DNA from: Salvia splendens
Lineage: Eukaryota > Streptophyta > Magnoliopsida > Lamiales > Lamiaceae
Reading direction: 5' to 3'
Assembly: GCF_004379255.2 (NCBI RefSeq)
Contig: NC_056040.1
Span: forward strand, 34,645,779 to 34,709,778
Length of the DNA: 64,000 nt
The notes under the pieces were generated by a model, which was given only the letters and a program-made list of their open reading frames with translations, was not told the DNA's origin and searched no databases. The translations under genes and the position numbers were made by a program. Shown one piece after another: positions 42,799 to 54,600 of the stretch (positions are counted from its first letter, which is position 1; each line of letters begins with the position of its first letter).

Positions 42799-42859
42799 GA
42801 GAAGAAAAATAGTTGAATATTTTAATGAGGAGAAAGAAATTTATTTCCAATTAAGTTAA

Positions 42860-45482
42860 GTGTGTATATAGTATTTTGCTTTAATTCGCTATGTGAATAT
42901 TGGTAAATTTTTGTAATTCCCGTTGATACGATTCTTCCATATTGGGAGTTTGTATTTGTTTGAATTCTAACGTGAATTTGTTAGATGTAATGGATATCAT
43001 TCGATAGTTGGATACATTTAATTAATGTGTCCCTAAATCGCATTTAGAGATATTTTTAAGTGATTTTAATTTATATTCGGAACGCTTTTTAACAGTGTCT
43101 CTAATATGCATTCAGAGACGCTTACTAATGACGTTTCAAAGTTGCATTTAGATACACTTTTTAGGATAATGCTATGTAGCCACATTATAGCTGCCCATAA
43201 AATGGCATTTTAGTAAATTTAGATTTCATAAATATTAATGATTCAAATTTCTCATTTAATACTTTAATAACTTTACACTATTGCCCTTTCTATTTAATTA
43301 TTGTTGTTTTATTAATTTAACTTCTCTAATCCGATTCTAATGTTTCTTTTCTAGATTTATTATTTTATATTAATTTTTTCAGTAATTATTTTTAACTGAT
43401 TTTTTAATTTATGATTAAACTATTATTTTTAAAAAAATATTTTACTGTTATACGATACTAAAGTTGAAGTCAATAATAATTTATAAGTTGTGATACTATA
43501 TATTATATTATTATATTTTAATATTATCGATTATACTAAATTTGAAGAGAATAATAACTCATAAGTTGTAACACTATCACATAGTTTATAAAATTATTAT
43601 TATGTTATAGTATTTTAATATTATTAATTATATTAAAAATATAGAATGTATTTTAATATAGTTTCATAAATCAATATACTACTAATTATTGTTTTGAATA
43701 TTATAGTAGCGTTTACATAATTATTTTAAACACAGTATGATAATTAGTTTCCAACTTAAATTTTATTATAAAAGTTATACAGTAAAATCTCAAAATAGAG
43801 TAATTTATTTGAAAAAATATGAAATTTTTCATTCCTTGCCGCCATCTCCCACTCTCTTAGAAAATCAAGATCCTTCCCTTGTAGCATATAATATACTAAT
43901 ACATATAAAAAAAATTAATAACAGTATCAAAATATAACATTACCATAATATTTTACAAAGTAAAATATTTTCCAATTATAAGGTGTGATATTATATTATA
44001 ATAATAGCAACTAATATTATGATTGTTAACATGGATTACAATATGTGCTAGTATATAATATTAATAGTTTATTATTGCTTTATACTCCACATAACTTAAT
44101 AGTATTAGTTACTATTAGTAATGGCATATACTAGTATAAGTTATAAGCTTAGTACTTGTACTTTACTTTGATAAATAATATTTACTAATACCTATGATGA
44201 TAGTATAAATTAGTCACCTATATTCAAAATGAGCTGCTAGCCGATGATGATGATTGAATTACTTATAAAACAATTATTATAGAATTATAGTACTTGCATA
44301 TATCAAATTAATTAGTAACTTTAATTTATTTCAAAACAAATACTTAACTCTATATTTTATGGAGTATAATTTAAGGTTTTATTCTATTTTAATTATTTTA
44401 TTCTAAATAATTATAATCTCACAATAAATTAAATTAACTTAATAAACTATATAATTACTACATCATTTTTTTATTAAAAATAAAAAAAAAACATAATATC
44501 ATCATCAAATTTTGTTTGAAGGGACTTTATAGTGTCTTGAATCACTACTTTGTTCTTGGGCATACATGGGTTGATGGGTAGTTGTTACTGAAGTTAATTA
44601 TTTTGCCTATATGCAAAGTTCAAAACTTTTAATAGTGGCAAACGAATATTATACATGGGTGGTTGTTACTAAATAATTTCAATTGCAACCAACCATCTTA
44701 ATGTTTAGATAGTGGCAAACGAATATTATACTTTGTAAATTAAATTGATGAATAGTTCAGTAAATATAATTACCAATGAGAAAAAAATAGTTATAGTTTG
44801 TAATATTATATACGTACAGTGTTATAATTTTGAATTATTATTGAATAAAAATAGCTATAAAAATAATGTAATAATAATATTTTAATAAATATTCGAGTAA
44901 TTTTACAAATGATTGAAGTATAGATGTATCAACTGGAAATATGATTATCAATAAAACATTAGAAATTTGATTTATCTACAAATTGATCAATTAAATACTC
45001 AACATGATTTAGCGATTATCTTAAATCTACAATTCCTAAATTGAATCAAATATGAATTAAAATCTTCAATCCTTCAATTGAATTTGAAATCAAATGAACC
45101 AGTTGTTGAATTGAGATATATTGAATTACTCAATCATCCAATCAAATTTAATACATAAATTAAAATTTTCATTTATTCAACTAAATCGAAGATATATTGA
45201 ATCTAATAATAACTGAAATCCCAAATTATTTAATTAAATAAATACAATATCAAATTTAAATTTTCATTTATTAAACTCAAGTCGGAGATAAATTGAACCT
45301 TCATTTGAACTTAAGATAAGTTTAAGTACACAATCAGTCGGAGTATAAAACATGGATTAAATGCATTAGTTTATCATTAATAGATTTTAAGATATTCTTA
45401 TTTTTAATTATTACTAATAAATTATGTTACGATGCTATAGTAAAATAAATTAAGTACTATTTACTGAATAATGGAATCAAAC
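42860..45482. other. AT-rich intergenic region, no gene
   Basis: No coding frame longer than chance is seen. Near 43020-43165, 'gtctctaatatgcattcagagacg' and relatives recur, a motif family seen again at 45970-46110. The rest is AT-rich simple sequence. Confidence 0.5.
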
Positions 45483-45496
45483 TATAAAATGGTTAA

Positions 45497-45943
45497 AAAA
45501 ATAAATTAAAATAAAACCGATATGAACTATAATAATTAAAAATATTTAAAAAATGCAACTACACGTATACATATTATCAAAGTAGTACTATCTTTCAAGT
45601 AAAAGGGTACAATTGTCCTAATATGTTTGCTGTTTTTGAGGTGAATTAATTTTGTTGAATTAGCATTAATTATACTAATTTTTGTATTAATATTTTACGT
45701 TTATGGCTGGCCTTAAAAAAATAAATTAAAAATAAAAGAAAATAAAGCCGATATGAACTATAATAATTAAAAATATTTAAAGAATGCAACTACACGTATA
45801 CATATTATCAAAGTAGTACTACCTTTCAAGTAAAATGGTACAATTGTCCTAATATGTTTGCTGTTTTTGAGGTGAATTAATTTTGTTGAATTAGCATTAA
45901 TTATACTAATTTTTTATTAATATTTTAAGTTTATGGCTAGCCT
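45497..45943. repeat. Tandem duplication, about 231-bp unit
   Basis: The segment with 'ccgatatgaactataataat', 'caactacacgtatacatatt' and 'gtttatggctggcc' occurs at 45497-45713 and again at 45721-45943, with few differences. The unit holds no open frame. Confidence 0.85.
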
Positions 45944-46731
45944 ATTATGGCCAATTACCACCAGTTCACTTTTTAATAGTATCTCTAATTTGCACTTAGG
46001 GATATTTTTTAGTGTCTCCAAATTTCATTTGTTGAGCGCTTTTATAAAGTGTCCTAAACTAGCGCTTTTTTAAAGTGTCCTAAACTTAATTCACTGACGT
46101 TTCTTATTTGCTTCTATAGCACCCTCCTGAAGATGAGATGTAGTATTCAACTCCTTCCATGACGCATTCGAATCCCTTGTAATTTATTTTCATTTATTCT
46201 CAATAAATGTTTAGATACATTTTATGATATTTAATAAAGCTTTCCTCTAGTTTTAAAAATTATATTCTTAAATTTGTTCTTCTATTATTAGATTTAATTT
46301 CATTTAATTTCTCCGGCTACATATAAATGTAACATAATATACTATTAAGAAATTCTATAAAGTCTCATGTTTTTTTATAAAAAAATACTATACAGTAGTA
46401 TTTTATAAATCAATTTTTTATCAAAATTTTTAGTAGGACAAAATAAATAATTTATGTACAATGCTTAGATGTTATTGGTTTTTTTTACGTTGAAATTGCT
46501 TTTAATGATAGCCACCTCTTTCCTATTATTATCGGGTTTTTTTTACGTTGAAATTGCTTTTAATGAAAGCCATTATAGGTATGTCTAGTTTCTATTGATA
46601 ATATTTTAATAATTTATTTCATTATTCAACTCTCTCGGAACCCTCATTGCTTATATCATAGTTGTTTCTAGCGATAAAAATATCGATAATGCTCCATAAG
46701 TTAAAATGTTAATTTGGGTCCACCAGCATAA
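45944..46731. other. Intergenic with a short 58-bp duplication
   Basis: 'acgttgaaattgcttttaat' occurs at 46488 and 46546, a small tandem duplication. Copies of 'agtgtcctaaact' near 46045 and 46075 repeat too. No gene is seen. Confidence 0.5.
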
Positions 46732-48550
46732 GAGCACCTGTATGGCTGCTGGATGCCAAGGCGGGCCGCCGTGCCGACGGCGCTACATGCAGCTGCTCAC
46801 CGATGTGCTCTTGCCGCTGACACGGCCCTACTCGATGCATCGTGCACCGCCGTACCGTTGAGCAGGCTAACGTGTCGCGTTCTGATATATTTAAAAATCG
46901 ATTTTAGATTATAAAAAAAATTCTCACTTCCCAATAAAATATATCCATTTTTTCTCCACTTTTAATTTATTTTTCATTATTTTTACCCCAAAATTCACAT
47001 TTTCATCTATAAATACCTCCGTTTCCACACAAAAATTTTTACACCACAATTCTCTCTAAATTCTCTCATCAAATCTCTCTAAATTCTCTCATCAATTCTC
47101 ATCTAAATTCTCACTCTTTCACTCTCGCATAAAATCTCCGGCTCCGACGATCATCCCTCTGACTCCCGCGGATGGAACCACGAATGGTTTGGCTCATCGC
47201 CATTCCCTAATCCGGAAACGGATTTCTCGTCCCCTCCTCAAACCCAAGGTTCACATATTCCGGGTGGCTACTAGCTTTACCCGGTGGACGAGCAAAATAC
47301 CACCGAGGGGCTATAAGGATGGACCCTCGAAACTGGCACGGGAGGGAGCGCCCCGACGCCACCGAAGGGCAGTTCCGGTGCTCCTCCTCATCCTCATAGT
47401 GTTCGTGTTCGTACTCGTGGCAGTACCGGCAGTGACCCCAGCGTCCGCACCCCGTACACTCCGGGGGAGATGGTGAAGTTATTCAAAGCATATTTGGAAA
47501 TCTCCTAAGATGCGGAAATTGACATGAACCAAACCGAGGACAGGTTTTGGTGGCGAGTCTCTCGCCAGTACAATGCCAACCGACCGGATGGAACCAGCGA
47601 GCGCAATGAGAGTATGATGCGCAATGCCATCGGAAGAGCCAACGATGAAATCCAAAAGTTCCAGGGTATTACCTCCAAGAACAGCGATCGGCAGAGAGCG
47701 GCACGAGCGAGGTTGACATCATCACGACTGCCATGTTGACCAACCATTCAGTTTAGTACAAACCATTCAAGCATCTCAACGCTTGGCAGGATGTGCGTCA
47801 TCATCCAAAGTATAAGGGAGGCGTCGCATCCTCCTCCAGCTCTTCCAGCAAACGGTCGAGGTCGGTATCCCTATCCGACGTCTGCGAGGATGAGGTGGCT
47901 AGCCAACTTGCCGGAGCTCATTGGGTAGCCCCGACGCCGGCTCGAGCAGTTCCCAACGCCGGCTGCCAGGAAGGAAACATGCGACGGCCAACCGCCGTCG
48001 CGCCGCGACCTCCAGCTTCCTTTTTGCCGCCTCCAGCCCCCACCAACTCGTTGTGGATCCTTTTGGGTCAAATCAACATGGCCGATACGTCTCAGATGAC
48101 TCTCGAGCAACTTGATTCACATCATGCAATGAAACGAGCTCTCCGAGATCAACTGGGGATACCGCCATCAGGCTAGTCTTCTTTAAATTTCCACGGATGT
48201 ATTTTTTAGGATTTAATTATGTAATTTTTAATTTGTAGGATTTTAATTATGTAATTTTTTTTAAAGATTTTAATTATGTAATTTTTATTTTTTAGGATTT
48301 TAATTATGTAATATTTAATTTTTTAAGTAATTTGTAATAATATTTCGGATATTTTTAATACATTTTAATATTGTGGAAATGTTTCTATTTAAATTGAATG
48401 ATAGAATGGTGGGACCCTTGAGCATGCTCTTGCAGAAGAGCATGAGTGTGGGTTTTGTGCTCTTGTAGAAGAGCGTTGAGTAAAAAATGAATAAATGTGG
48501 GTACGGGCCCACATCCATACTCTTGCCTAAGAGTATGAATGTGGATGCTC
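46732..48550 (+). mobile_element. P4, PIF/Harbinger ORF1 element, decayed
   Basis: The left end GAGCACCTGTATGGCTGC and the right end ...GAATGTGGATGCTC form degenerate TIRs, with a perfect TAA duplication (46729-46731 and 48551-48553). Length and layout match P3: TATA near 47007, ORF1 on the + strand, AT-rich repeat tail at 48210-48310. P3 and P4 are clearly the same family. Confidence 0.85.
47134..48176 (+). pseudogene. P4 ORF1, decayed copy of the P3 gene
   Basis: It aligns with P3 ORF1 from its first codon, but the start is ATC (47134-47136) in place of ATG. SGSDDHPSDSRGWNHEWFG follows. Stops occur after GSHIPGGY, after TTEGL and after KAYLEIS. RFWWRVSRQYNANRPDGTS and MRNAIGRANDEIQKFQG are preserved. 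After another shift near 47720, the C-terminal part (KHLNAWQDVRHHPKYKGG, SSSKRSRSVSLSD, ALRDQLGIPPSG) is open to the stop at 48176. It cannot give a full protein. Confidence 0.8.
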
Positions 48551-48647
48551 TAAAGCTTCGCCTTAGTTACTATTTTTTTACTTTCTATTTTGTCTAGTTC
48601 ATAATCATACCATTAATTTTTATTTACCTTATGCTAAATATGTTATA

Positions 48648-48853
48648 CTCCCTCCGTCCCAAGGAAGATAGACCCCTTCCTTGGGAGGCACGAGAATTTA
48701 TGCAACTTTATTTTGTGTGTGAAGTGGAGAGAGTAAAATAAGATAGAGTGAATAAAGTAGAGATAAATGTGTTTCCATTTTTAGTAATGGGTCATCTTAG
48801 TGTTGAGATAAACCAAAAAGGAAAATGGATCACCTTTAATGGGACGGAAGAAG
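48648..48853. mobile_element. Stowaway MITE
   Basis: CTCCCTCCGTCCCAAGGAAG and ...TAATGGGACGGAAGAAG are inverted, flanked by TA (48646-48647 and 48854-48855). About 206 bp. Confidence 0.8.
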
Positions 48854-48970
48854 TAACAGTTAGCAGCATGCGGATATGATTGTATTCAAATATATTTTAT
48901 CATTTTGCCCTGAACCAGACCGAATACATGGGAATAGTACTGGTAGAATAGAATTTTCTGAAATCTATTA

Positions 48971-49059
48971 GAGCTATCACAATGGGGGACGACAATCGAC
49001 AGTTTGAACGATCCCCCATTGTAGCACAACCCGATCAAAGGCGCCTCGTCCCCGCCACG
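48971..49059 (+). mobile_element. Left end of a further PIF/Harbinger element (P5)
   Basis: GAGCTATCACAATGGGGGAC follows TTA (48968-48970) and resembles the P1 left end GAGCATTAGCAATGGGG. Only 89 bp are seen before the hAT element H2 begins at 49060. The right end is not in the window, so this is the bottom layer of the nest. Confidence 0.5.
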
Positions 49060-49664
49060 TAGAGATGCCCAAGGTTTTCGATTCCGGCGATTAATCGCGG
49101 AACCGTAACCTCCGGTTCCAGTTCCAAACCGAAACCATGACTTTTTTCTTGAACCGGAACCGCCATATTTTGAACTGTGGGCCGGTTCCGGTTCTAAATT
49201 TTACGAACCGAAACCGTGCTAGAACCGCCGGTTCTGGACGGTTCCAAACCGGAACCGTGAAAAACTGTCGGAAATCCGTGAAATCTAGCCGGAACCGTGA
49301 AAACCGACGGTTTGGAACCAGAACCAGAACCGCCGGTTTTTGAATCGGAACTGGCGGTTTACGAACCGTGGTCATGTCTACCGCCGATCTCACACGTTTT
49401 CCATTTTCATTTTATTTTTACTTTTAATTTTTAGCCTCTATATATACACAATTTTACCACATTATATTCACTCGTTTCTATTCTCTTTATCTCATATTTC
49501 TCTCTCTATAATAAAAAAATGAATCCGGATGGAAGTCGCCTGTACACCAGCGTTCCCTCGTACTCCGACCGGGTCACAAGCCGATTCGCCTTGGGCCGAC
49601 CACGGGGGCCTCACTATTGCTGCTATGATGTCGTTGTACAAAAACGTTGTTCGACACCATCAAG
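49060..49664 (+). mobile_element. H2, hAT-like element, 5' part
   Basis: It starts TAGAGATGCCCAAGG, a terminus style known from plant hAT elements. A subterminal region loaded with GGTTCCGG-type motifs in both orientations follows (49080-49380). Next come a TATA-like box (ctatatatacac, near 49438) and an ATG at 49519 opening MNPDGSRLYTSVPSYSDRVT, presumably transposase exon 1. The reading frame is cut by a Copia LTR at 49665. The organisation parallels H1. The expected 8-bp duplication would be ccgccacg (49052-49059). Confidence 0.6.
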
Positions 49665-49949
49665 TGTTAATTATGGAGCCTAATTTATCTCCTACCATGG
49701 TTAGGATTTGTTTCCTTGAAGTATTTTTTCCTTGTGATATATGTTTCCTAGTTTGACTAGAATTATGGCTCTCTAGTTGCTTATAAATAGAGGTGCTCTC
49801 TCATTGTTAAATCATTCTGAAATTATATAGTGAAATCCCTGGCTTGGCATCGCTCCCAGACGTAGATACACATTGTATCGAACTAGGTAAACAATTTCTT
49901 GTTTTCATTCTCTTTCATATTCGTGATTGCCTGTGTTTATTTCCCAACA
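49665..49949 (+). repeat. 5' LTR of Copia C3
   Basis: 285 bp, TGTTAATTATGGAGCC to TTTCCCAACA, with TG...CA ends and a TATA-like 'ttataaataga' near 49780. A PBS follows. The left flank caag/tcaag is the predicted target duplication. Confidence 0.85.
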
Positions 49950-49951
49950 AC

Positions 49952-49965
49952 TGGTATCAAGAGCC
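49952..49965 (+). promoter_or_regulatory. C3 primer binding site
   Basis: TGGTATCAAGAGCC lies two bases after the LTR, close to the initiator methionine tRNA site used by plant Copia elements. Confidence 0.8.
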
Positions 49966-49990
49966 TAAGTTTTAAGAGGTAGAAATCACG

Positions 49991-50496
49991 ATGGGGATCA
50001 ACGAGAAAATTGTTGTAGAGAAGTTCGACGGATCTGATTTCGGATTTTGGAAGATGCAGATTGAGGATTACCTGTACGGTAAAGATCTTTGGAAGCATTT
50101 AAAAACCAAACCCGAAAAGATGGAACAGGAGGAGTGCGAGCTGCTGGACAGAAAAGCGATGAGCGCGATTAGGCTATCGTTGTCCAAGGATGTGGCTTAT
50201 CACACGATTGCAGAAAAGTCGACAAACGAGATGCTGAAGATCTTGGAGGACATGTATCAGAAACCATCAACGGCAAACAAGGTACATCTGATTATATGAT
50301 TGTTTAATTTTAGAATGCAAGAGGGAAAGCTGGTGCAACAACATCTCAACGAGTTCAACATGATTACTTCGCAACTGAACTCGGTTGATATAAAATTCGA
50401 AGATGAAATTCGTGCCCTGATTTGGCTATCGTCTCTGCCTAAGAGTTGGGCTGGCACAGTGACAGCAGTTACTGCTGCAGAGACAAACTTAACAGT
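49991..50496 (+). pseudogene. gag: C3 Copia gag, one in-frame stop, truncated
   Basis: The start is the ATG at 49991 (MGINEKIVVEKFDGSDFGFW). UBN2-type gag features follow: KMQIEDYLYGKDLWKHL and LDRKAMSAIRLSLSKDVAYH, then KVHLII and a TGA (50297-50299). The frame continues directly with LFNFRMQEGKLVQQHLNEF and IRALIWLSSLPKSWAGTV. Coding ends near NLTVD, where the LTR of chromovirus A begins. Zinc knuckle and pol are not present. Confidence 0.85.
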
Positions 50497-51629
50497 TGAC
50501 AGTGGGGGAAATTCCTATTTGAGGCTCTATGTTAAGACTATCGACTGCCCTATTATGATGCAAGAGTGTAATGAGGTTGGGGAAGAAAATACCTCACTCG
50601 ATGCACCCTCTTTGGCTTGTGATCGTCTTTGTGTTACCACTTCCTTGCGCCGCCCGTTCCTCACTCCGTCGCCTCTGTTATCCGAGAGCATTGGGGCCGA
50701 GAGAAGGTGTGGATGGGAGGGGGTGACGGTGGTATTTATAGGCCATTCCTTGGCCTCTTGTGGCAGGATTTGGGGCATTGGATCTCCCACTTTTAGCTTC
50801 AAGCTCATCCCCCTTTTGAGCTTATTGATTAAGGGAATCTTACCTATTTGATGCAAGCCTTGGGGCTGCCCCCCCTCTTAGCTGCCTCCTAGTCTCGGTT
50901 TGGAGGGTGGGAATCTGATCCCTCTTTAAATTGGGCGTGTACAATGGCTCATTCCACTATGCTCTTTTGTTTGATTCCCTCTTTGGTGTAACTGGAAAGT
51001 GTGACAGAATGGCTGATCCCCCAGCCTAGATGACAGTCTCTTGCTGACCCAATGGCCAACGATCTCCTCAATCCCATTCGAGCTCTTCCCCTCCTTCCCC
51101 TTTCTTATGAGTCCATTTTCTAATCCCTATTTTGTGCTATCTCTGCAGGTCTAGGGCTTCACATTTGGAGTGTTGTGGGAGCTGGAAATTGAGAAGATAT
51201 GGGGGGAAGATAAGAGATGAATCTATACATCACATACTTGGTTTCACTGCTAGATCTAGCAATTGCTTAGGCATTAGGCTTGGCATAGTTCTTGACCAAG
51301 TCCCAATTTAGCCACTAGCTTGATCTTAGTTCCTCTCATAGCTTAGAGTAGGATTAGTTGTTACATTGTGTGGGAATCGAAGCATGTACAATTTGTATTT
51401 CCATCCTCCTTGTAATTGTGTCTCCAAAATGTACTCTTAATAAAAGCACATTTTTTTACTTTTATCATTGAAGTAATTTCCTTGAACTTTAATTCTTCCA
51501 ACGAAACACTTTATTTGATCCAACGTCGGAAATTACACGGAAGCATTTTACGCCTTCTAACGAAAATTAATTAGTCTACTAAATTCGGCTTATCCATAAC
51601 AAAAGGGAAAGAAATTCTGGGGTGTCACA
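50497..51629 (-). repeat. 3' LTR of chromovirus A
   Basis: The minus-strand start TGTGACACCCCAGAATTTC at 51629 follows a purine tract, so it is well supported. The other end is estimated at about 50497, where the Copia gag frame is lost. A TATA-like box, CTATAAATACC, lies on the minus strand near 50736-50746. No second copy is seen, so the 50497 end may be a few bases off. Confidence 0.7.
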
Positions 51630-51644
51630 TTCCACCCTCCTTAA
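51630..51644 (-). promoter_or_regulatory. Chromovirus A polypurine tract
   Basis: On the minus strand this reads AAGGAGGGTGGAA immediately before the LTR, the usual plus-strand primer position. Confidence 0.75.
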
Positions 51645-51674
51645 ATGAAATTTCATCCCGAAATTTGTACAGGT

Positions 51675-54600
51675 TTACTCGAACAGCTCAGGGTAGCGCT
51701 CCTTCATTTTAGCTTCCAACTCCCACATGGCCTCTTCCTGCCCATGGTGTCCCAAAGTACCTTTACTGAAGGAATGGATTTGTTTCTTAATTGCTGCACC
51801 TTCCTGTCCAGAATTGCCTTGGGCTTTTCCTCATAGCTCAGATCCGGGTTTAACATCATCTCTTCCTGATGAATTACGTGCTTCGGGTCGAACACATACT
51901 TCCTGAGCTGGGATACATGGAATACGTTTTGAACGTTCCCAAAGCTCGACTGTAGTGCTAGTCGATAAGCCACTGGTCCAACTGCTTCTAGGATTTCGTA
52001 CGGTCCTATGTATCGGGGTCGGAGTTTTCCCTTGACTCCAAATCTGGCTATCCCCTTCGAGGGCGATACTTTCAAGAAGACTTTATCTCCCACTGAAAAA
52101 TGCAAATCAGTCCGTCGGACATCCGCGTAGGACTTCTGTCTGTCCTGAGCCTCCTTGATTCTCTCTCGGATTTTTCTGACAATTTCTATCATTTATTCGA
52201 TTGTATCCGGGCCAAAAATTTTGCTTTCTCCGACTTCGTCTCAATAGAGAGGCGATCTGCACTTCCCCCCGTACAGTGCTTCGTACAGAGCCATATCGAT
52301 TGTAGCCTGGTAGTTGTTGTTATATGCGAACTCTATCAACGGCAGTACTGGTTCCCAATTGCTCCCTCTATCGAGCACTACTGCCCTTAGCATATCTTCA
52401 AGAGTCTGGATTGTCCTTTCTGACTGTCCGTCGGTCTGTAGGTGAAATGCCGTGCTAAAATTCAATCGCGTCCCTAGCTCTTTCTGTAAGCTCTTCCAAA
52501 ATCTGGACGTGAATTTGACATCTCTATCCGACGTGATCATCGCTGGTATGCCATGCAGGCGAATGATTTCCTTCACGTACAACTGGGCTAGCTTCTCTGA
52601 CCCGTACGTGATAGGTATTGGTATAAAGTGGGCGCTCTTAGTAAGACGATCAACTATTACCCAGATTGCAGTATTTCCTCTTTGAGACTTTGGCAGTCCC
52701 GTGACAAAATCCATGGCTATGTGTTCCCATTTCCACTCGGAAATCTCCAACGACTGCAATTTTCCACAGGGCGTTGGTGTAGTAGCTTCACTTGTTGACA
52801 GGCAAGACACCTCTCGACGTAGGATGCTATGTCCCTCTTCATGCCGTCCCACCAGAACTTCTTCTTTAAGTCCAGATACATCCTTGTACTCCCTGGGTGG
52901 GCGGTGTATGGGGTATCGTGCGCCTCGCTCATTATCTCATTTCTGAGCTCCTTTTGGTTGGGCACACACAGCCTCCCTTCAAACAGGAGCGCATTGTTTG
53001 CCTCCTCCTGGAAATTCTCTTGTTTGCGTGTTCTCAATTTCAAACGCCACTTCTCTAGAGTCTCGTCCCATCTCTGGGCCTCCACGATCCTGGCCCTTAA
53101 ATCAGGAACAACTACTAGAGTCGAAATTATGCTCTCCACCGTCTCTGGTGCTCGCACCATCTCCAAATTCATTCTGTCGAATTCTCTGAGCAGTTCTTCT
53201 TCCTGGGTGAACAGGACTGCAAATTGGTGCTGGCTCTTACGGCTTAGTGCATCTGCTACAACGTTAGCTTTGCCTGGGTGGTAGTTTATGCCGCAGTCGT
53301 AGTCCTTTACTAATTCGAGCCATCTCCTCTGTCTCATGTTCAAGTCCTTCTACTCGAAGAAGTATTTGAGACTCTTGTGGTCCGTGAAAATCTCGCACTT
53401 AACTCCGTATAGGTGGTGTCTCCAGATTTTCAATGCGTGTACCACTGCAGCTAGCTCTAAATCGTGTGTTGGATAGTTGAGTTCGTGTGGCCTGAGCTGT
53501 CGTGATGCGCAAGCGATCATCTTCCCATTCTGCATCAGCACACATCCAAGTCCGCTCTTGGAGGCATCCGTGTAGACAACGTAGTCCGTCCTGGCTCTAG
53601 GACTGCTAGTACAGGTGCGCTGGTCAATTTCTCCTTCAGTAATTGGAAGCTTACCTCGCACTCGGGAGACCATGAGACCTTGGTTCCCTTCTTGAGTTGC
53701 TGAGTCATTGGCCTCGCAATATTTGAGAATCCTTCAATGAATCTTCTGTAGTAGCCAGCTAGTCCGAGGAAACTTCGGATTTCATTGGGCGTTGTTGGTA
53801 CCTTCCAATTCCGCACTGCTTCTACTTTAGCAGGATCCACTTGGATTCCCTCTGCTGTCACAATATGTCCGAGAAAATTCACCTGAATTCGTACTTGCTG
53901 AATTTGGCGTACAACTTCTCTTCCCGTAGCGTCTCTAGGGCAAGCCGCAGGTGTTCCTCGTATTCCTTTTCATTTTTGGAGTATATCAGTACATCATCGA
54001 TGAAGACTAGGACAAACTTATCGAGATACAGATGGAAAACACTGTTCATCAAATCCATGAATACTACTGGTGCTTTCGTTAGTCCAAACGGCACCACTGT
54101 AAACTCATAGTGACCGTACCTAGTTCAGAAGGCCGTCTTCTTTCTTCTTGACGAAGAGTACAGGTGCTCCCCATGGTGAGACGCTGGGTCTGATGAATCC
54201 CAGGTCCAGGAGTTCTTGCAGCTGTACCTTCAGTTTGTCTAGCTCCTTTGGGGCCATTCGATATGGTGCCTTCGATACCGGGGCAGATCCTAGTTCTAGA
54301 TCTATCGTGAACTCTACTTGTCGGTCCGGTGGTAAACCAGGTAGAGTGTCAGGCAATACATCCAGAAAATCACGAGCGATCTCGACTTCCTCCAATTTCC
54401 TCTCTTCTTTCTCTTCTTTGTTCAGGTACACAAGATACGCCGGGCATCCCTTCTCTATCAACTTGCTGGCTTGCAGAATTGAGATCACAGACTTTCGGGT
54501 TCCCATGAGCGAGTAGCTTCACCTTCGGAGGTTTTAAAGGAAATTTGCCTTTCCTTGCATAAGATGGTGGCATGGTTTTCAGCCAGCCAGTCCATTCCTA

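Noticed and set aside
52829..53284. 151-codon + strand frame
   Set aside because: Antisense to chromovirus A integrase/RNase H region.
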